DNA of 64,000 nt from Cyclobacterium jeungdonense (GCF_010994275.1 NZ_WMCD01000005.1:186001-250000), one strand, 5' to 3'; positions 26,200-35,233 are shown, counted from the stretch's first letter. Program-made: numbers and translations. Notes: generated by a model from the letters alone, not told the origin.

Positions 26200-27546
26200 T
26201 CAAATGGCAACCTGGAATTGTAACACCAGCATTCCTTTTCTATCTGTTTGATTAATTATTCCTTCCTGCACCGAATCAAAAACGGGTCTGCTCTGGTAGT
26301 TTAATGACATTTTTGTGGCATTCCCATTTATCAACCAATTTATACCATATTCATACATGAGCATGGAGTCGTTCAAACGGTCCCAATTTGCAAATTGGCT
26401 GGCAATGAAGGGTTGTAACGTCCCCCATCCTTTCAGCAAATTTTTCGGAAACAAATACCCCGTTTGGAAATAGGCTGCTTTTCCGGTTCCTATCATCGGG
26501 AAAGCGTTACCGGCTCCGTTGAAGCTTCCCTGACCGGGCACCACGCCATTGGTAGGGTTCATAACCCCCAGGTTTCGGATATAGTCTTTTCCATAGTTGT
26601 CAACATGCAGTGACGCATAAGCGGTCAGGGCAGTACCTGTTTTTTGATTCAACGGTTGATCGTAGAAAACGTCAAAAGCCAGCAAGCCCAAATCATCGTA
26701 TTGGACGGGACCGCTTTCGCCCTGGGTAAACCACATCGCATCTTTTTGGTACAAAAATCCCGCACCCAAATTAAACACTCGCTTTTTGCCCAGATAGGAT
26801 CCGGTATTGTAGGGCGTTAGATTTGATTCCTTGTCCAAAAACTGAAACATCAAATATCCATGGAACTGAGGATTGGGTGGTCTTGCGGAAAAAAGGGCAT
26901 ATTCCATGGGTTCGGATCCCTGAACGGCCGTATTTTCCACGGTCATCGGCTTACTGACGGCCACCCGATAATCCAGGATACCAATTTTACCTTTGGCATA
27001 AATGCTGTATTTCCGTAGAAACTGGTCCGTTACATCATTAGTAGCTTGTTGGTAGAGTGGCGCATCCAGGGACAATATGGAGCCAACTGACGGAGAAGAA
27101 TACCTGGAAAGGCCATTCCAACCGGTAAGACCAGTACCAATCGAGAGGTGGTCTTTCACAACTTTCAACTCACCGAGCGCGTCATGAAAAAACAGCCCCT
27201 GTTTCCTGGTGCCTACATAACTCAGGTTATTGGTTCCGAATTGAGTGTAGAAAAACACCCGATCAGTTAGTTGCCCGTATACTTGCAGCCTTGTTCGTCT
27301 TAACCCGATATCGAAGGTTTGTTCCTCCGAATATCCATCAACTGTTGAGCCGGGGTTATTTTGGGTGCTTCTGATCCAGACTTGATTGAGAAAGGTGAAT
27401 TTTACATAATTGGATCCGTTCTCATTAAGTTTGAATTTCAATTCAGAATTGGGGATATCTTTATCTTTTTTTTTCAGCGATTGGGAAAACGTTTGTCCAA
27501 CGATTGAAACATAGATAACGACTATGAGTTTTACTATGCCTTTCAT
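26200..27546 (-). CDS. Porin-like outer-membrane beta-barrel protein, last gene of the dab operon
   Basis: A 448-residue exported protein (signal MKGIVKLIVVIYVSIVGQTFSQ). The mature chain is rich in alternating aromatic/aliphatic strand patterns with Gly turns, for example FTFLNQVWIRSTQNNPG and FYTQFGTNNLSYVG, and ends MLVLQFQVAI, consistent with a barrel porin. It starts four bases after the carbonic-anhydrase-like gene. I infer that it is an outer-membrane channel feeding anions (perhaps bicarbonate) to the inner-membrane transporters in the same operon. No family number is assigned. Confidence 0.7.
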   Translation of the reverse strand: MKGIVKLIVVIYVSIVGQTFSQSLKKKDKDIPNSELKFKLNENGSNYVKFTFLNQVWIRSTQNNPGSTVDGYSEEQTFDIGLRRTRLQVYGQLTDRVFFYTQFGTNNLSYVGTRKQGLFFHDALGELKVVKDHLSIGTGLTGWNGLSRYSSPSVGSILSLDAPLYQQATNDVTDQFLRKYSIYAKGKIGILDYRVAVSKPMTVENTAVQGSEPMEYALFSARPPNPQFHGYLMFQFLDKESNLTPYNTGSYLGKKRVFNLGAGFLYQKDAMWFTQGESGPVQYDDLGLLAFDVFYDQPLNQKTGTALTAYASLHVDNYGKDYIRNLGVMNPTNGVVPGQGSFNGAGNAFPMIGTGKAAYFQTGYLFPKNLLKGWGTLQPFIASQFANWDRLNDSMLMYEYGINWLINGNATKMSLNYQSRPVFDSVQEGIINQTDRKGMLVLQFQVAI

Positions 27547-27550
27547 AAGA

Positions 27551-28075
27551 TTAATTTAGCGAATTAATGAACTTGGGAAAATAGTCCAAATCAATCTCCC
27601 TGATCACGTTTTCATGGTTTTCGTCGATGACGATTCCTTTTACCAGAATGTCAAGACCGACTTTTTCCAGATAGCCATGGAGGATTTGAACCTGAAGGGT
27701 AGTGTAATGAACCATAAATTTAAGCTTGTCCGCCTCACTCATCTCCGAGTACCTGCCCAGCCAAATCTGTAATTGGTTCAATAGACTCTGTGCTTCGTTC
27801 CAGTGTGGATTATTGGATTCATCATCAAACAGGAATTGAATAACATGACAATCACAATGTCCGGCAATAATGATTTGCTCAATACCTTGTTCCTTTACCA
27901 TGCGTTTGAACCAGTTTTTATCAAATCCGGTTTTCGGACTTACAAGGTTTGCAAAAGCTGTTGTTACGACGAAACGTGAATTTCCGATAACCTCGTTGGT
28001 AGTAAAACAATCATTGCAGAAGACAATGAGCGATTTAATATAGATTTGGTCACAGTACGATTTCAAAGTATCCAT
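27551..28075 (-). CDS. Divergent beta-carbonic-anhydrase-like protein
   Basis: A 174-residue cytosolic protein with the metal-ligand pattern of beta-carbonic anhydrases: Cys20-x-Asp22 near the start (FCNDCF) and His73-x-x-Cys76 (AGHCDCH). In a canonical enzyme the first motif is CxDxR; here the Arg is Phe24, and the Gly after the second Cys is His77. The zinc site is therefore intact but the Asp-Arg pair is broken. The family usually hydrates CO2; here a regulatory, storage or altered-kinetics role is possible. Its place between a SulP transporter and a porin supports a carbon-related role. Confidence 0.65.
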   Translation of the reverse strand: MDTLKSYCDQIYIKSLIVFCNDCFTTNEVIGNSRFVVTTAFANLVSPKTGFDKNWFKRMVKEQGIEQIIIAGHCDCHVIQFLFDDESNNPHWNEAQSLLNQLQIWLGRYSEMSEADKLKFMVHYTTLQVQILHGYLEKVGLDILVKGIVIDENHENVIREIDLDYFPKFINSLN

Positions 28076-28080
28076 GGTAA

Positions 28081-29673
28081 TTAATTTGATGGGGTTAGTT
28101 TTTTTGTTGAAAGTGGGTGATCGGAAAGGGAATCGTGATTGTCAAATCCAATGATTTGAAAATCCCCTCCTTTGTCATTGTATTCGTTTTTGAAGTGGGT
28201 GATAAAAGCCATAAAGGAATGATCCACTAATTTGGCCGCGCTGAAATCAATTTTTATTTGAAATTTTTCAGGAAAAGAGGTCACTAATTTTTTATATCCG
28301 ATCAGGTTGGAGAAGACCGCTGCGTCGTACACTTTTATGTGGTAAAAATGGTCCGATTTATCCAGGTCATAATTGACTTTGAACAGGGATTTCAATGAGG
28401 CACCATTGTAAATATGGATAAGAAATTTTACCAGAATACCGGCTGCAATACCCATAAGAAGGTCTTCAGCCAAGGTAACGATGATGGTCGTAAGGAAAAT
28501 AACCAGCTGTTCTTTTCCTATGTGATAGGTATGAAGAAACTCCCTGGGAGCAGCCAACCGGTAGCCGGCAAAAATCAACATGGCAGCCAAAGCCGCATTG
28601 GGGATCAGCTCAATCAGCGGAATAACGAATATCATGGCCAATAGCAGAAACCCTCCATGGAAGAAATTGGACCATTTGGTTTTGGCACCAAATCCGATAT
28701 TGGCAGAACTCCTTACTACCTCCGAGATCATGGGCAATCCCCCAAGCATACCGGAAATAAAGTTACCAGATCCAACACCCATAAGATCACCATTGTAGCT
28801 GGAAGTTCTTTTGTAGGGATCCAGGTTGTCTACTGCTTTTACGGTTAGCAGGGATTCCAGGCTGTTGACAAAAAGAAACATAAACACGTATTTCCAGAAA
28901 GTACCTGTGGCGATCATGGAAAAATCAAAATTGAATCCCAGGGATCCCCAAAAATCTCCAATGGAAACCAACGAATAATCGGGTTCGGTCTCATTAAAAT
29001 GCCAAAACACGGACAAGGGGATAGCTAATAATAAGACGACCATCGGCGCGGGCACTTTTTTAAGGAATTTTATCCCTATCATCGGAAGGCCAAACATTAT
29101 CAACACTCCCAAAATACCCACAACGGCAATGTGCCAATGGGCGTGGGTGATGAAATTAGGTATGTCAAGGATTAGTTCAATCGGGCCTTCTCCTTTATAG
29201 ATGGCCGGGTCATCCCCCAGCAAAACCGGAATCTGTTTGGCGATGATAATGATACCAATGGCGGCCAGCATACCGTGGACGGCGGAGTGAGGAAAGAAAT
29301 CACTCAGTGACCCTAACTTTAACAGGGCAAAGGCAATTTGAATAACCGCCGCTACCATGATGGCAGCCGTGGCGATTTTCCAGCCTTGTTCGCTCCCGCC
29401 AAACTCTAAAACCGCTCCGGAGCAAATCGTAATCAAGCCCGCGGCAGGACCTTTGATGGTGAGTTCGGAAACCTTGAAAAACACGGTGAATAAACCGCCT
29501 ACCATCGCGGTAAGTACGCCCATTGAAGCAGGGAATCCGCTGGCTTTTGCAATCCCAAGACTTAGGGGAAGGGCCAGCAAAAAAACCATAAATCCGGAAG
29601 GCATGTCCACCTTCCAATTTTGTTTTAATCCGGGAAATCCGGTCTTCGGAGAAACAATCGTATTTTTATTCAT
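28081..29673 (-). CDS. SulP-family inorganic anion transporter with STAS domain
   Basis: A 530-residue transporter with about 11 hydrophobic segments. It opens with the SulP signature (MVFLLALPLSLGIAKASGFPASMGVL, residues about 28-52, read as a typical helix-1/2 block), and later shows GGLPMISEVVRSSANIGFGAKT near 315. The C-terminal domain (about 425-520) is a STAS fold (IKIDFSAAKLVDHSFMAFI). SulP members of the BicA/DauA branch move bicarbonate or dicarboxylates. The operon with DabAB and a CA-like protein favours bicarbonate, but sulfate cannot be excluded. Confidence 0.85.
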   Translation of the reverse strand: MNKNTIVSPKTGFPGLKQNWKVDMPSGFMVFLLALPLSLGIAKASGFPASMGVLTAMVGGLFTVFFKVSELTIKGPAAGLITICSGAVLEFGGSEQGWKIATAAIMVAAVIQIAFALLKLGSLSDFFPHSAVHGMLAAIGIIIIAKQIPVLLGDDPAIYKGEGPIELILDIPNFITHAHWHIAVVGILGVLIMFGLPMIGIKFLKKVPAPMVVLLLAIPLSVFWHFNETEPDYSLVSIGDFWGSLGFNFDFSMIATGTFWKYVFMFLFVNSLESLLTVKAVDNLDPYKRTSSYNGDLMGVGSGNFISGMLGGLPMISEVVRSSANIGFGAKTKWSNFFHGGFLLLAMIFVIPLIELIPNAALAAMLIFAGYRLAAPREFLHTYHIGKEQLVIFLTTIIVTLAEDLLMGIAAGILVKFLIHIYNGASLKSLFKVNYDLDKSDHFYHIKVYDAAVFSNLIGYKKLVTSFPEKFQIKIDFSAAKLVDHSFMAFITHFKNEYNDKGGDFQIIGFDNHDSLSDHPLSTKKLTPSN

Positions 29674-29701
29674 CTAGATGTCAATTTTTGTTTGTAATCA
29701 G

Positions 29702-31576
29702 TTAAATGCTTAATTCAGTTGGGTGTTGATAATTTTTGGTAAAGCTTCCCAGAAATACCCGGGTATAGATTCTGATGACAGCTATACCCAGAATAATAAA
29801 GGTTAGGGAGACCAAAGTGGCCAACAGGTATTGATCCGCTTTTATGTGGGTCAGAATCAGGTCCTCCCCAAAGAAGGTAGTGGTAATGGGAAAACCGGTC
29901 AATCCCAGGCAAGCCAGCAGAAAAACAAAGGCACTGATCGGGTGCTTATCGACCAGGCCATGAAAGCTGTTCAGGCCTATTCTGTGTTTTTCAAACGCCC
30001 TGACCCTGTACAGCATCCAATAACCTAAAATGCCCGACAAGGCAACTCCGCTTAAGTAAATTCCCGCTTCTTTTAAATCAAGGTGATCGTTAAACGTAAC
30101 GGCGAGATCAATAAAGAAATGAGCAAAAACCAGGAGTAGCCAGGCTAAGCGACTGCTGCTTCTTTCATTGTAAGCCTTCATCACCATCATCAGCGCAAGC
30201 AGTCCGGCGATACCGGCCAGGTAATCTTTGGAATCCGCAAGAAATCCTGCCTTGGAATAGGCCACATATACTCCCGCCAGGTACAGCGGAAGCAGGATCC
30301 CGATGATGCTTTTCAGGCTTAGAAATCCCAGAAAATACCTGAGTTGCTTTAATGGTTTAAAAATGATTTTGAAAATGAAAGTGTCCAGATTCCATTCCTT
30401 TACAGCCATCAGGTACATCGCCGATTTAAAACGGTTCAGCCTTTTCCGGGGATTTTCCCTTATTTCCGAGGCTTCATAGGTGTAAAACTGTTCCCTTACC
30501 AGATAGGTCACTACTGAAGGCGATACCAATAACTGATAGGTCCTCAAAAAGGCATTGCCTACAAAATGAATGAGCGCCATCCAGTAAAAACCGGCGGCAA
30601 TTTCAATGAAGATGATACCGATTTGAGCGGAAGAGCTGTACGCAACCTGCCCCTTAACAGTTGGCTGTACTCGTGCAATCATTGTAGTAATCACCGCCGT
30701 GAGTAATCCCATACCGCCGATTAGCCAGCGGACCAGTATTTGATGTTCCCAGAAAGGGAACGTTCGCATCAATAAAAAGGCACCGATATGCACCGATAGT
30801 GAACCGTAAAATATGGCACTGGAAGGAGTTGGGCCTTCCATGGCACGGGGGAGCCAGGCAGTAAAAGGGAGCTGCGCTGATTTGGCCAATGCTGCAACCA
30901 ATAACATCAATGAAATAAATATCCCTATCTCACTTTTGGAGGTCAAGTGCTCATTCACCAATTCGTAATTATTCAATTGGAAAAAGGTGATGTTCTCGTG
31001 CCATAGATGATGACTCATCCACATGGCCAGTAAGATTCCCACGTCACCGATTCGGTAAATGGTAAAAACCTTTAATGCATTTTTTACCGGAAGGTACCGT
31101 AACCGGTAAAAGGCTATCAGCAGAAAAGAAGAGATTCCCAAAATTTCCCACCCAATAAAAAGGGTTTCAAAATTTCCGGAGAGCACGGTTATGATGTAAC
31201 CGATATAGAAAAAAAGAATGGTGTTGAAAAAGCGCTTGTAACCAGACTCTTTATGCATGTAATACCGGCTGTATACCGACACCATAAAACTGATGATATT
31301 GCCAACCAGGAGGTAAACAGCAGCAATTTCATCGAAATAGAAATCAATGAAAAAGTTGAAATTTCCCTCGGAATACACGGTCCAATCGTGTAGATTGAAA
31401 TTTTTAGCACCATCTGCTACCCAATAAATCACAAACCCCATCGAAACGATTAAATTTAGGCCTATGGTGTAGAAAACGACTTTTGATAAAAGAGCTTCTC
31501 TGGATTCGCTAATGATTAGGCTAAGAAGAAAACCGATTACCGGAACGATAACAAATAAATGAACTATATTTTCCAT
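29702..31576 (-). CDS. dabB: DabB, proton-translocating NuoL-like subunit of the inorganic carbon pump
   Basis: A 624-residue membrane protein of the NuoL/Mrp antiporter family with about 15 hydrophobic segments. The conserved core AKSAQLPFTAWLPRAMEGPTPSSAIFYGSLSVH carries the Lys and Pro residues of the antiporter fold; the NuoL 'HAATMV' block is replaced by 'YGSLSV'. A second charged motif ILGISSFLLIAFYR is in the N-terminal half. It starts eight bases after dabA. The pair forms the DAB complex, in which DabB supplies the cation gradient energy. Confidence 0.88.
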   Translation of the reverse strand: MENIVHLFVIVPVIGFLLSLIISESREALLSKVVFYTIGLNLIVSMGFVIYWVADGAKNFNLHDWTVYSEGNFNFFIDFYFDEIAAVYLLVGNIISFMVSVYSRYYMHKESGYKRFFNTILFFYIGYIITVLSGNFETLFIGWEILGISSFLLIAFYRLRYLPVKNALKVFTIYRIGDVGILLAMWMSHHLWHENITFFQLNNYELVNEHLTSKSEIGIFISLMLLVAALAKSAQLPFTAWLPRAMEGPTPSSAIFYGSLSVHIGAFLLMRTFPFWEHQILVRWLIGGMGLLTAVITTMIARVQPTVKGQVAYSSSAQIGIIFIEIAAGFYWMALIHFVGNAFLRTYQLLVSPSVVTYLVREQFYTYEASEIRENPRKRLNRFKSAMYLMAVKEWNLDTFIFKIIFKPLKQLRYFLGFLSLKSIIGILLPLYLAGVYVAYSKAGFLADSKDYLAGIAGLLALMMVMKAYNERSSSRLAWLLLVFAHFFIDLAVTFNDHLDLKEAGIYLSGVALSGILGYWMLYRVRAFEKHRIGLNSFHGLVDKHPISAFVFLLACLGLTGFPITTTFFGEDLILTHIKADQYLLATLVSLTFIILGIAVIRIYTRVFLGSFTKNYQHPTELSI

Positions 31577-31584
31577 AGCGGATC

Positions 31585-34101
31585 TTAATTGGTGATTAGA
31601 ACAGGGTCATTTTTATAAAACGCCGATTGGATTTCAATCTCGTTTTTGACTTTTTTCAATTCTCCTCCAAGAGAGACATAGGGTTCAAAAATGCCCTCGC
31701 GGAACCGGTAAATCATTCCGTTTTCAGGATTTTTTACAGTAAGAAGAACCCATTCATTGGCAATCCATTCGTAAACAGAGGGGTTGGACTGAATGACTCT
31801 TAATACCACATCGGGATCGTGCTCAATGATGAAAAGTATCCGTACCGGATCGTGTATTTCCACCATCTGACTCGGTAATCCAGGTCTTAAGTCACCGTCA
31901 ATCCCATTCGCTACTGCGAATAAGCCCACGACATTGTGGGGCAACTTGGTGCCCGCTCCTAATTTTTGCTGATCTACCCTGGAAAAATAGTATTCGAGGT
32001 TTATCCCTCCACAAACGGGTACGGCAGCACTCAGAATGTTCATGAGGTATTTTCCATCCGGATCCTGGCTGCAATCATAGGAATTGATAAAGGGCCTTTT
32101 ATCCAGGTAAAGGTGCTTATACAGTCCTTTTCTGCCCACGATGCACAGCGCATTGGCTGTATGATTCCACTCCGGTCGAGGCTCAAACAATGAAACGGAT
32201 CGCTTTTTTACTTCCTGATGTATTTTCTCCTGATCCCACTGGCTGTTTACGGTATCAAACCGAAAGGACCTCTCTTTTGCATTCAGGCTGAGGGCTTTAT
32301 GAAACAGCGGCTTGTTTTCTTCGTGTAACAATGCCTGGGGGGAGTCAGAAATGTCCTCTTCATAAAATTCTATTTCGTCCCTTGTCGTGTCGTGCATGGC
32401 ACCAATAAAAATCGTAGACTCTGGTATGGTAATCCCCTCTTCCTTTAGCTTTTCCCTTACCTCTGGTTTATTGGCCATATAAGAAAAGACCCTTGCGTTT
32501 ACAGCCCCTGGTCTACCCGCACAAGCACCACAATCATATCCGGCATAATAAGGGTTGTTTACCGAACTGCCTCCATGACCCACTATATAGACAATGGGTG
32601 CAAAATTTTCGGTCAGACCGATGCTTTTTAAAACGTTTCTTACCCTTGTCACCATTTCCGCCACTTCGAAACCTACTTTTAACCCCGCCTCTTCTTTCCC
32701 CTGGTATTCGATTCCCAGCTGGGCATGTTTATCCATATGGGAAAATGAATAGGCGGTAGCAGGACTTATCCCGGGTTTGAAAATATTGACAAAAAGACGA
32801 AGCGCTGACCAAAAGCCAAATGTGTTCGAAATGAGCCATCCCCGAAAGAGCGAATGGGAATGTTTGGTATAATGGATATCCTTTTTAAAGCCATTTTTCC
32901 TGCCCTTTTCTTTGATCAAAAACCCTGGATCCACTGGAGCCGGGCAAGCTTTGGTGTGAAATTTTCCATCTTCGGGCTGAAAATAAAATTCAACCCCAAA
33001 ATACCCTGGGGTACCATACGTATCACAATCAGTAGCGACGTTTTCAAGGTGCCTTCGGAACGAATATTCCCTGTCATCAATGCAGAAAAGCCCCTGAAAG
33101 CTAACCTTTTTTTGTTGCGTAACAGGGGGATTTACACCTTGCATCCCTTTTAGTACACCATCAAAATAACTCCATTCAAATGCCTCCTGCCACAGTTGCA
33201 ATACCTCATGAACTTCGCTATAAGTAGTTTTCTGAAAAAGGGGCTCGGGGGGTGTAGAAACCATCTCGGACCAGGGTTTCCAATCAGGCCCGAATTTGTG
33301 GTCCATGGCATCTATTTCCAGCAATAATTCAAGGATAATCAACTCCTTTAATGACACCTGTCGCGGACTTAAAAGCGTGGATGGCTGTTTTTCCACAACG
33401 GCCACAAATCCAGACCAGCCGGGGTGAGCAAACTGTTGTTCAAAAATATAGTCATCATACCATTCCTTATTTGCGATCAACAAGGATAAAAGCTTTTCAA
33501 TGGAGATATCCGTCTCCATAAGCAATTGCCTGGATCGTTTTGATTTGAAAAAGCTGACCAGACCATTTTCTTCAAGCGATTTTATTCCCTCAAGAAACGG
33601 CAAGCCATTGTTAGGAAACGTCCATAACGAAATGCCTTGATCCAGAAATCCGGAGAGAAGCCGGAACAAGGTTGGATGAACCACCTTATTCATATTCAGC
33701 CCGTAGGAGTCTTTCCATATTTTTCTTCCTTTGCCTATCACTCCTCGTACCTCAATATCATATTCCTGATTCAGTACTCTCTCTTTCCAATTGTGAAAAA
33801 GTGGATCCTGCGCTGTCGCGTTAGGGTTTGATTTTTTACAATACGCTAAAATAACCCGATCTAAAACCTCCGGGATTATTTTCCTGGAAGCGTAATAACT
33901 TCTGTATTCATCCAGCGACAAATAGGTGGTATAGCCGAAAATTTGGGATGCTTGCTGTAACCCTGCATAAAACCTATCGTGCTGAAAGGCGTGCAAGGTA
34001 TTGTGGTGAACAAAGTCTTTTAAGGAAGCCTGGCCAGGAAGAAAGTGCTTCAGGCGTTCCAAAGACTTAGATTCATCAAATTCAATGGTGTTCAATTCCA
34101 T
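31585..34101 (-). CDS. dabA: DabA (DUF2309), CO2-hydrating subunit of the inorganic carbon pump
   Basis: An 838-residue protein of the DUF2309/DabA family. The beta-CA-like zinc site is complete: Cys340-Ile-Asp342-Asp-Arg344 and, 167 residues further, His509 (VGHGGSS) and Cys524 (GYDCGAC). The spacing His509 to Cys524 (15) equals that of the Halothiobacillus DabA2 ligands as I recall them (H524, C539; also C351, D353). DabA converts CO2 to bicarbonate with one-way coupling to DabB. It is the first gene of a five-gene operon and starts about 105 bases after the small protein gene. Confidence 0.93.
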   Translation of the reverse strand: MELNTIEFDESKSLERLKHFLPGQASLKDFVHHNTLHAFQHDRFYAGLQQASQIFGYTTYLSLDEYRSYYASRKIIPEVLDRVILAYCKKSNPNATAQDPLFHNWKERVLNQEYDIEVRGVIGKGRKIWKDSYGLNMNKVVHPTLFRLLSGFLDQGISLWTFPNNGLPFLEGIKSLEENGLVSFFKSKRSRQLLMETDISIEKLLSLLIANKEWYDDYIFEQQFAHPGWSGFVAVVEKQPSTLLSPRQVSLKELIILELLLEIDAMDHKFGPDWKPWSEMVSTPPEPLFQKTTYSEVHEVLQLWQEAFEWSYFDGVLKGMQGVNPPVTQQKKVSFQGLFCIDDREYSFRRHLENVATDCDTYGTPGYFGVEFYFQPEDGKFHTKACPAPVDPGFLIKEKGRKNGFKKDIHYTKHSHSLFRGWLISNTFGFWSALRLFVNIFKPGISPATAYSFSHMDKHAQLGIEYQGKEEAGLKVGFEVAEMVTRVRNVLKSIGLTENFAPIVYIVGHGGSSVNNPYYAGYDCGACAGRPGAVNARVFSYMANKPEVREKLKEEGITIPESTIFIGAMHDTTRDEIEFYEEDISDSPQALLHEENKPLFHKALSLNAKERSFRFDTVNSQWDQEKIHQEVKKRSVSLFEPRPEWNHTANALCIVGRKGLYKHLYLDKRPFINSYDCSQDPDGKYLMNILSAAVPVCGGINLEYYFSRVDQQKLGAGTKLPHNVVGLFAVANGIDGDLRPGLPSQMVEIHDPVRILFIIEHDPDVVLRVIQSNPSVYEWIANEWVLLTVKNPENGMIYRFREGIFEPYVSLGGELKKVKNEIEIQSAFYKNDPVLITN

Positions 34102-34136
34102 CTTTTTTTGATTTATATTTTTGTTAGATTTTTTTT

Positions 34137-34191
34137 CAATCCAGTATGGATTGAGCTTTTGTACGTAGACGGCCTCCCTGGATATCCAGGG
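34137..34191. promoter_or_regulatory. Two inverted repeats upstream of dabA
   Basis: CAATCCAGTATGGATTG (34137-34153, 7-base arms) and a perfect palindrome CCCTGGATATCCAGGG (34176-34191), both in the 105 bases between the small-protein gene and dabA. Read on the minus strand neither is followed by a T run, so a terminator is unlikely. They may be operators. One perfect 16-base palindrome is expected by chance in a window this size. Confidence 0.35.
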
Positions 34192-34206
34192 GGCAGGTAG
34201 AAAAAA

Positions 34207-34626
34207 TCAGCTTAGGTAGCTCTTCCAGGTATGGTATAAAATATATAATGAAATGGTTTTCCGGTTGGAAAACACTTTATTGAGTAGGCTCATTGAAAGC
34301 CCGGAACGGTGGATAAATGCTAGTCCTGAATAATTATTGGCATAAAAATATTCCGAATCACTCCATTCCTTTTCGTTACTGTTTTCTCGTTGATCTTCTT
34401 CTCCCGAAACAGGGATGGATTTCTCAGGAACTTGATTTTGTTTCCGGGATGCCTGATCCTCCTGTACCCGGCTCGGAAAAAAACTCCGACCTGACATGCA
34501 GGCAATGGCCGTTTCGTTTGGAGAAACTACGGATGAAACGCTGGCTGAAACACCCATTATTATCAACAGAAAGGTCAATAATAAATAAGTGGATTTAATA
34601 ATGCAGCGTGTCGATTTTTTTATCAT
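34207..34626 (-). CDS. Small membrane-anchored protein, paralogue 1, upstream of dabA
   Basis: A 139-residue protein of a family I do not recognise. The ATG at 34626 is chosen because a -7 element (34640-34647) lies just upstream and a good hydrophobic segment follows (residues 12-30). A linker rich in acidic, Gln and Lys residues comes next, and the C-terminal 65 residues (SGEEDQRENSNEKEW to ISLYILYHTWKSYLS) match the neighbouring paralogue closely. It sits about 105 bases before dabA on the same strand, so it may be co-transcribed with the carbon-pump operon. It could be a regulator, assembly factor or pump subunit. Confidence 0.7.
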   Translation of the reverse strand: MIKKSTRCIIKSTYLLLTFLLIIMGVSASVSSVVSPNETAIACMSGRSFFPSRVQEDQASRKQNQVPEKSIPVSGEEDQRENSNEKEWSDSEYFYANNYSGLAFIHRSGLSMSLLNKVFSNRKTISLYILYHTWKSYLS

Positions 34627-34639
34627 GATGCCGGCGTGC

Positions 34640-34647
34640 CAAATGTA
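34640..34647 (-). promoter_or_regulatory. -7 element of the small-protein/dab operon
   Basis: TACATTTG on the minus strand (CAAATGTA on the plus strand) fits TAnnTTTG, and lies about 14 bases before the start at 34626. No clear -33 element is seen. Confidence 0.4.
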
Positions 34648-34748
34648 ACGTTCAATAATGGCGATAGCGGCAGGTCCCGACTGTTGTTGCATTAATACAT
34701 GCAAAAGGGACTACCAAATAAGCAATTATTGTCGAATTTATTAGAAGG

Positions 34749-34776
34749 ATTTTCCCCGAAGACAGATCGGGAAAAT
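34749..34776 (-). other. Hairpin between the two small paralogues
   Basis: Arms ATTTTCCCCGA (34749-34759) and TCGGGAAAAT (34767-34776) with one bulged C. It separates the two small genes. There is no long T run, so at most a weak terminator or processing site. Confidence 0.4.
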
Positions 34777-34819
34777 GGATCCACGACTTGGTGGATAGTA
34801 GCAAAAAATGCTTAAAATG

Positions 34820-35233
34820 TTAGGAAAGAAATGTTTTCCAACTGTGGTACAATACAAAAAGTGAAACTTTGCGCCTATTGTAAAAGCCGCTCTCTAATTG
34901 TTTGAAAAATAACCAGCTAAGCTTATTTTCCTGTACAAAAAGGGCTTGGTTAGCAAGCAGTCTGTCAGTATCGTCCCACTCCTTTTCATCCGGACTCTCC
35001 CGTTGATCTTCTTCACCGGATAGCGGGTCGCCATTATCCGGAACCTGAAATGGGAACTGATCACTATTCACCTGACTGATCTTGGTTACACCATAACCCG
35101 GATCGGAAGGGATATCAAAAAAAGACGTATTAAACGCACCAATCGAATAAAAATAAACCAACATACCGAAGCCCAAAAATAGACCAGTGGTCCACGTTGA
35201 ATGGCAACGGATATTTAGTTTAGGTGACCTCAC
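34820..35233 (-). CDS. Small membrane-anchored protein, paralogue 2
   Basis: A 137-residue protein homologous to the neighbour at 34207. It has a hydrophobic segment (residues 15-34), a variable acidic middle, and the shared tail SGEEDQRESPDEKEW to VSLFVLYHSWKTFLS. Across the last 65 residues the two share about half their positions, including the block GEEDQRE, DEKEW/NEKEW, LAN and YH(S/T)WK. The similarity indicates a local duplication. No known domain is recognised. It is the first gene of the minus-strand run leading to the dab operon. Confidence 0.7.
   Translation of the reverse strand: MRSPKLNIRCHSTWTTGLFLGFGMLVYFYSIGAFNTSFFDIPSDPGYGVTKISQVNSDQFPFQVPDNGDPLSGEEDQRESPDEKEWDDTDRLLANQALFVQENKLSWLFFKQLESGFYNRRKVSLFVLYHSWKTFLS

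Noticed and set aside
28081..29673. Shared VSPKTGF in SulP (residues 7-13) and in the CA-like protein
   Set aside because: A seven-residue identity at different structural positions; likely coincidence without further support.
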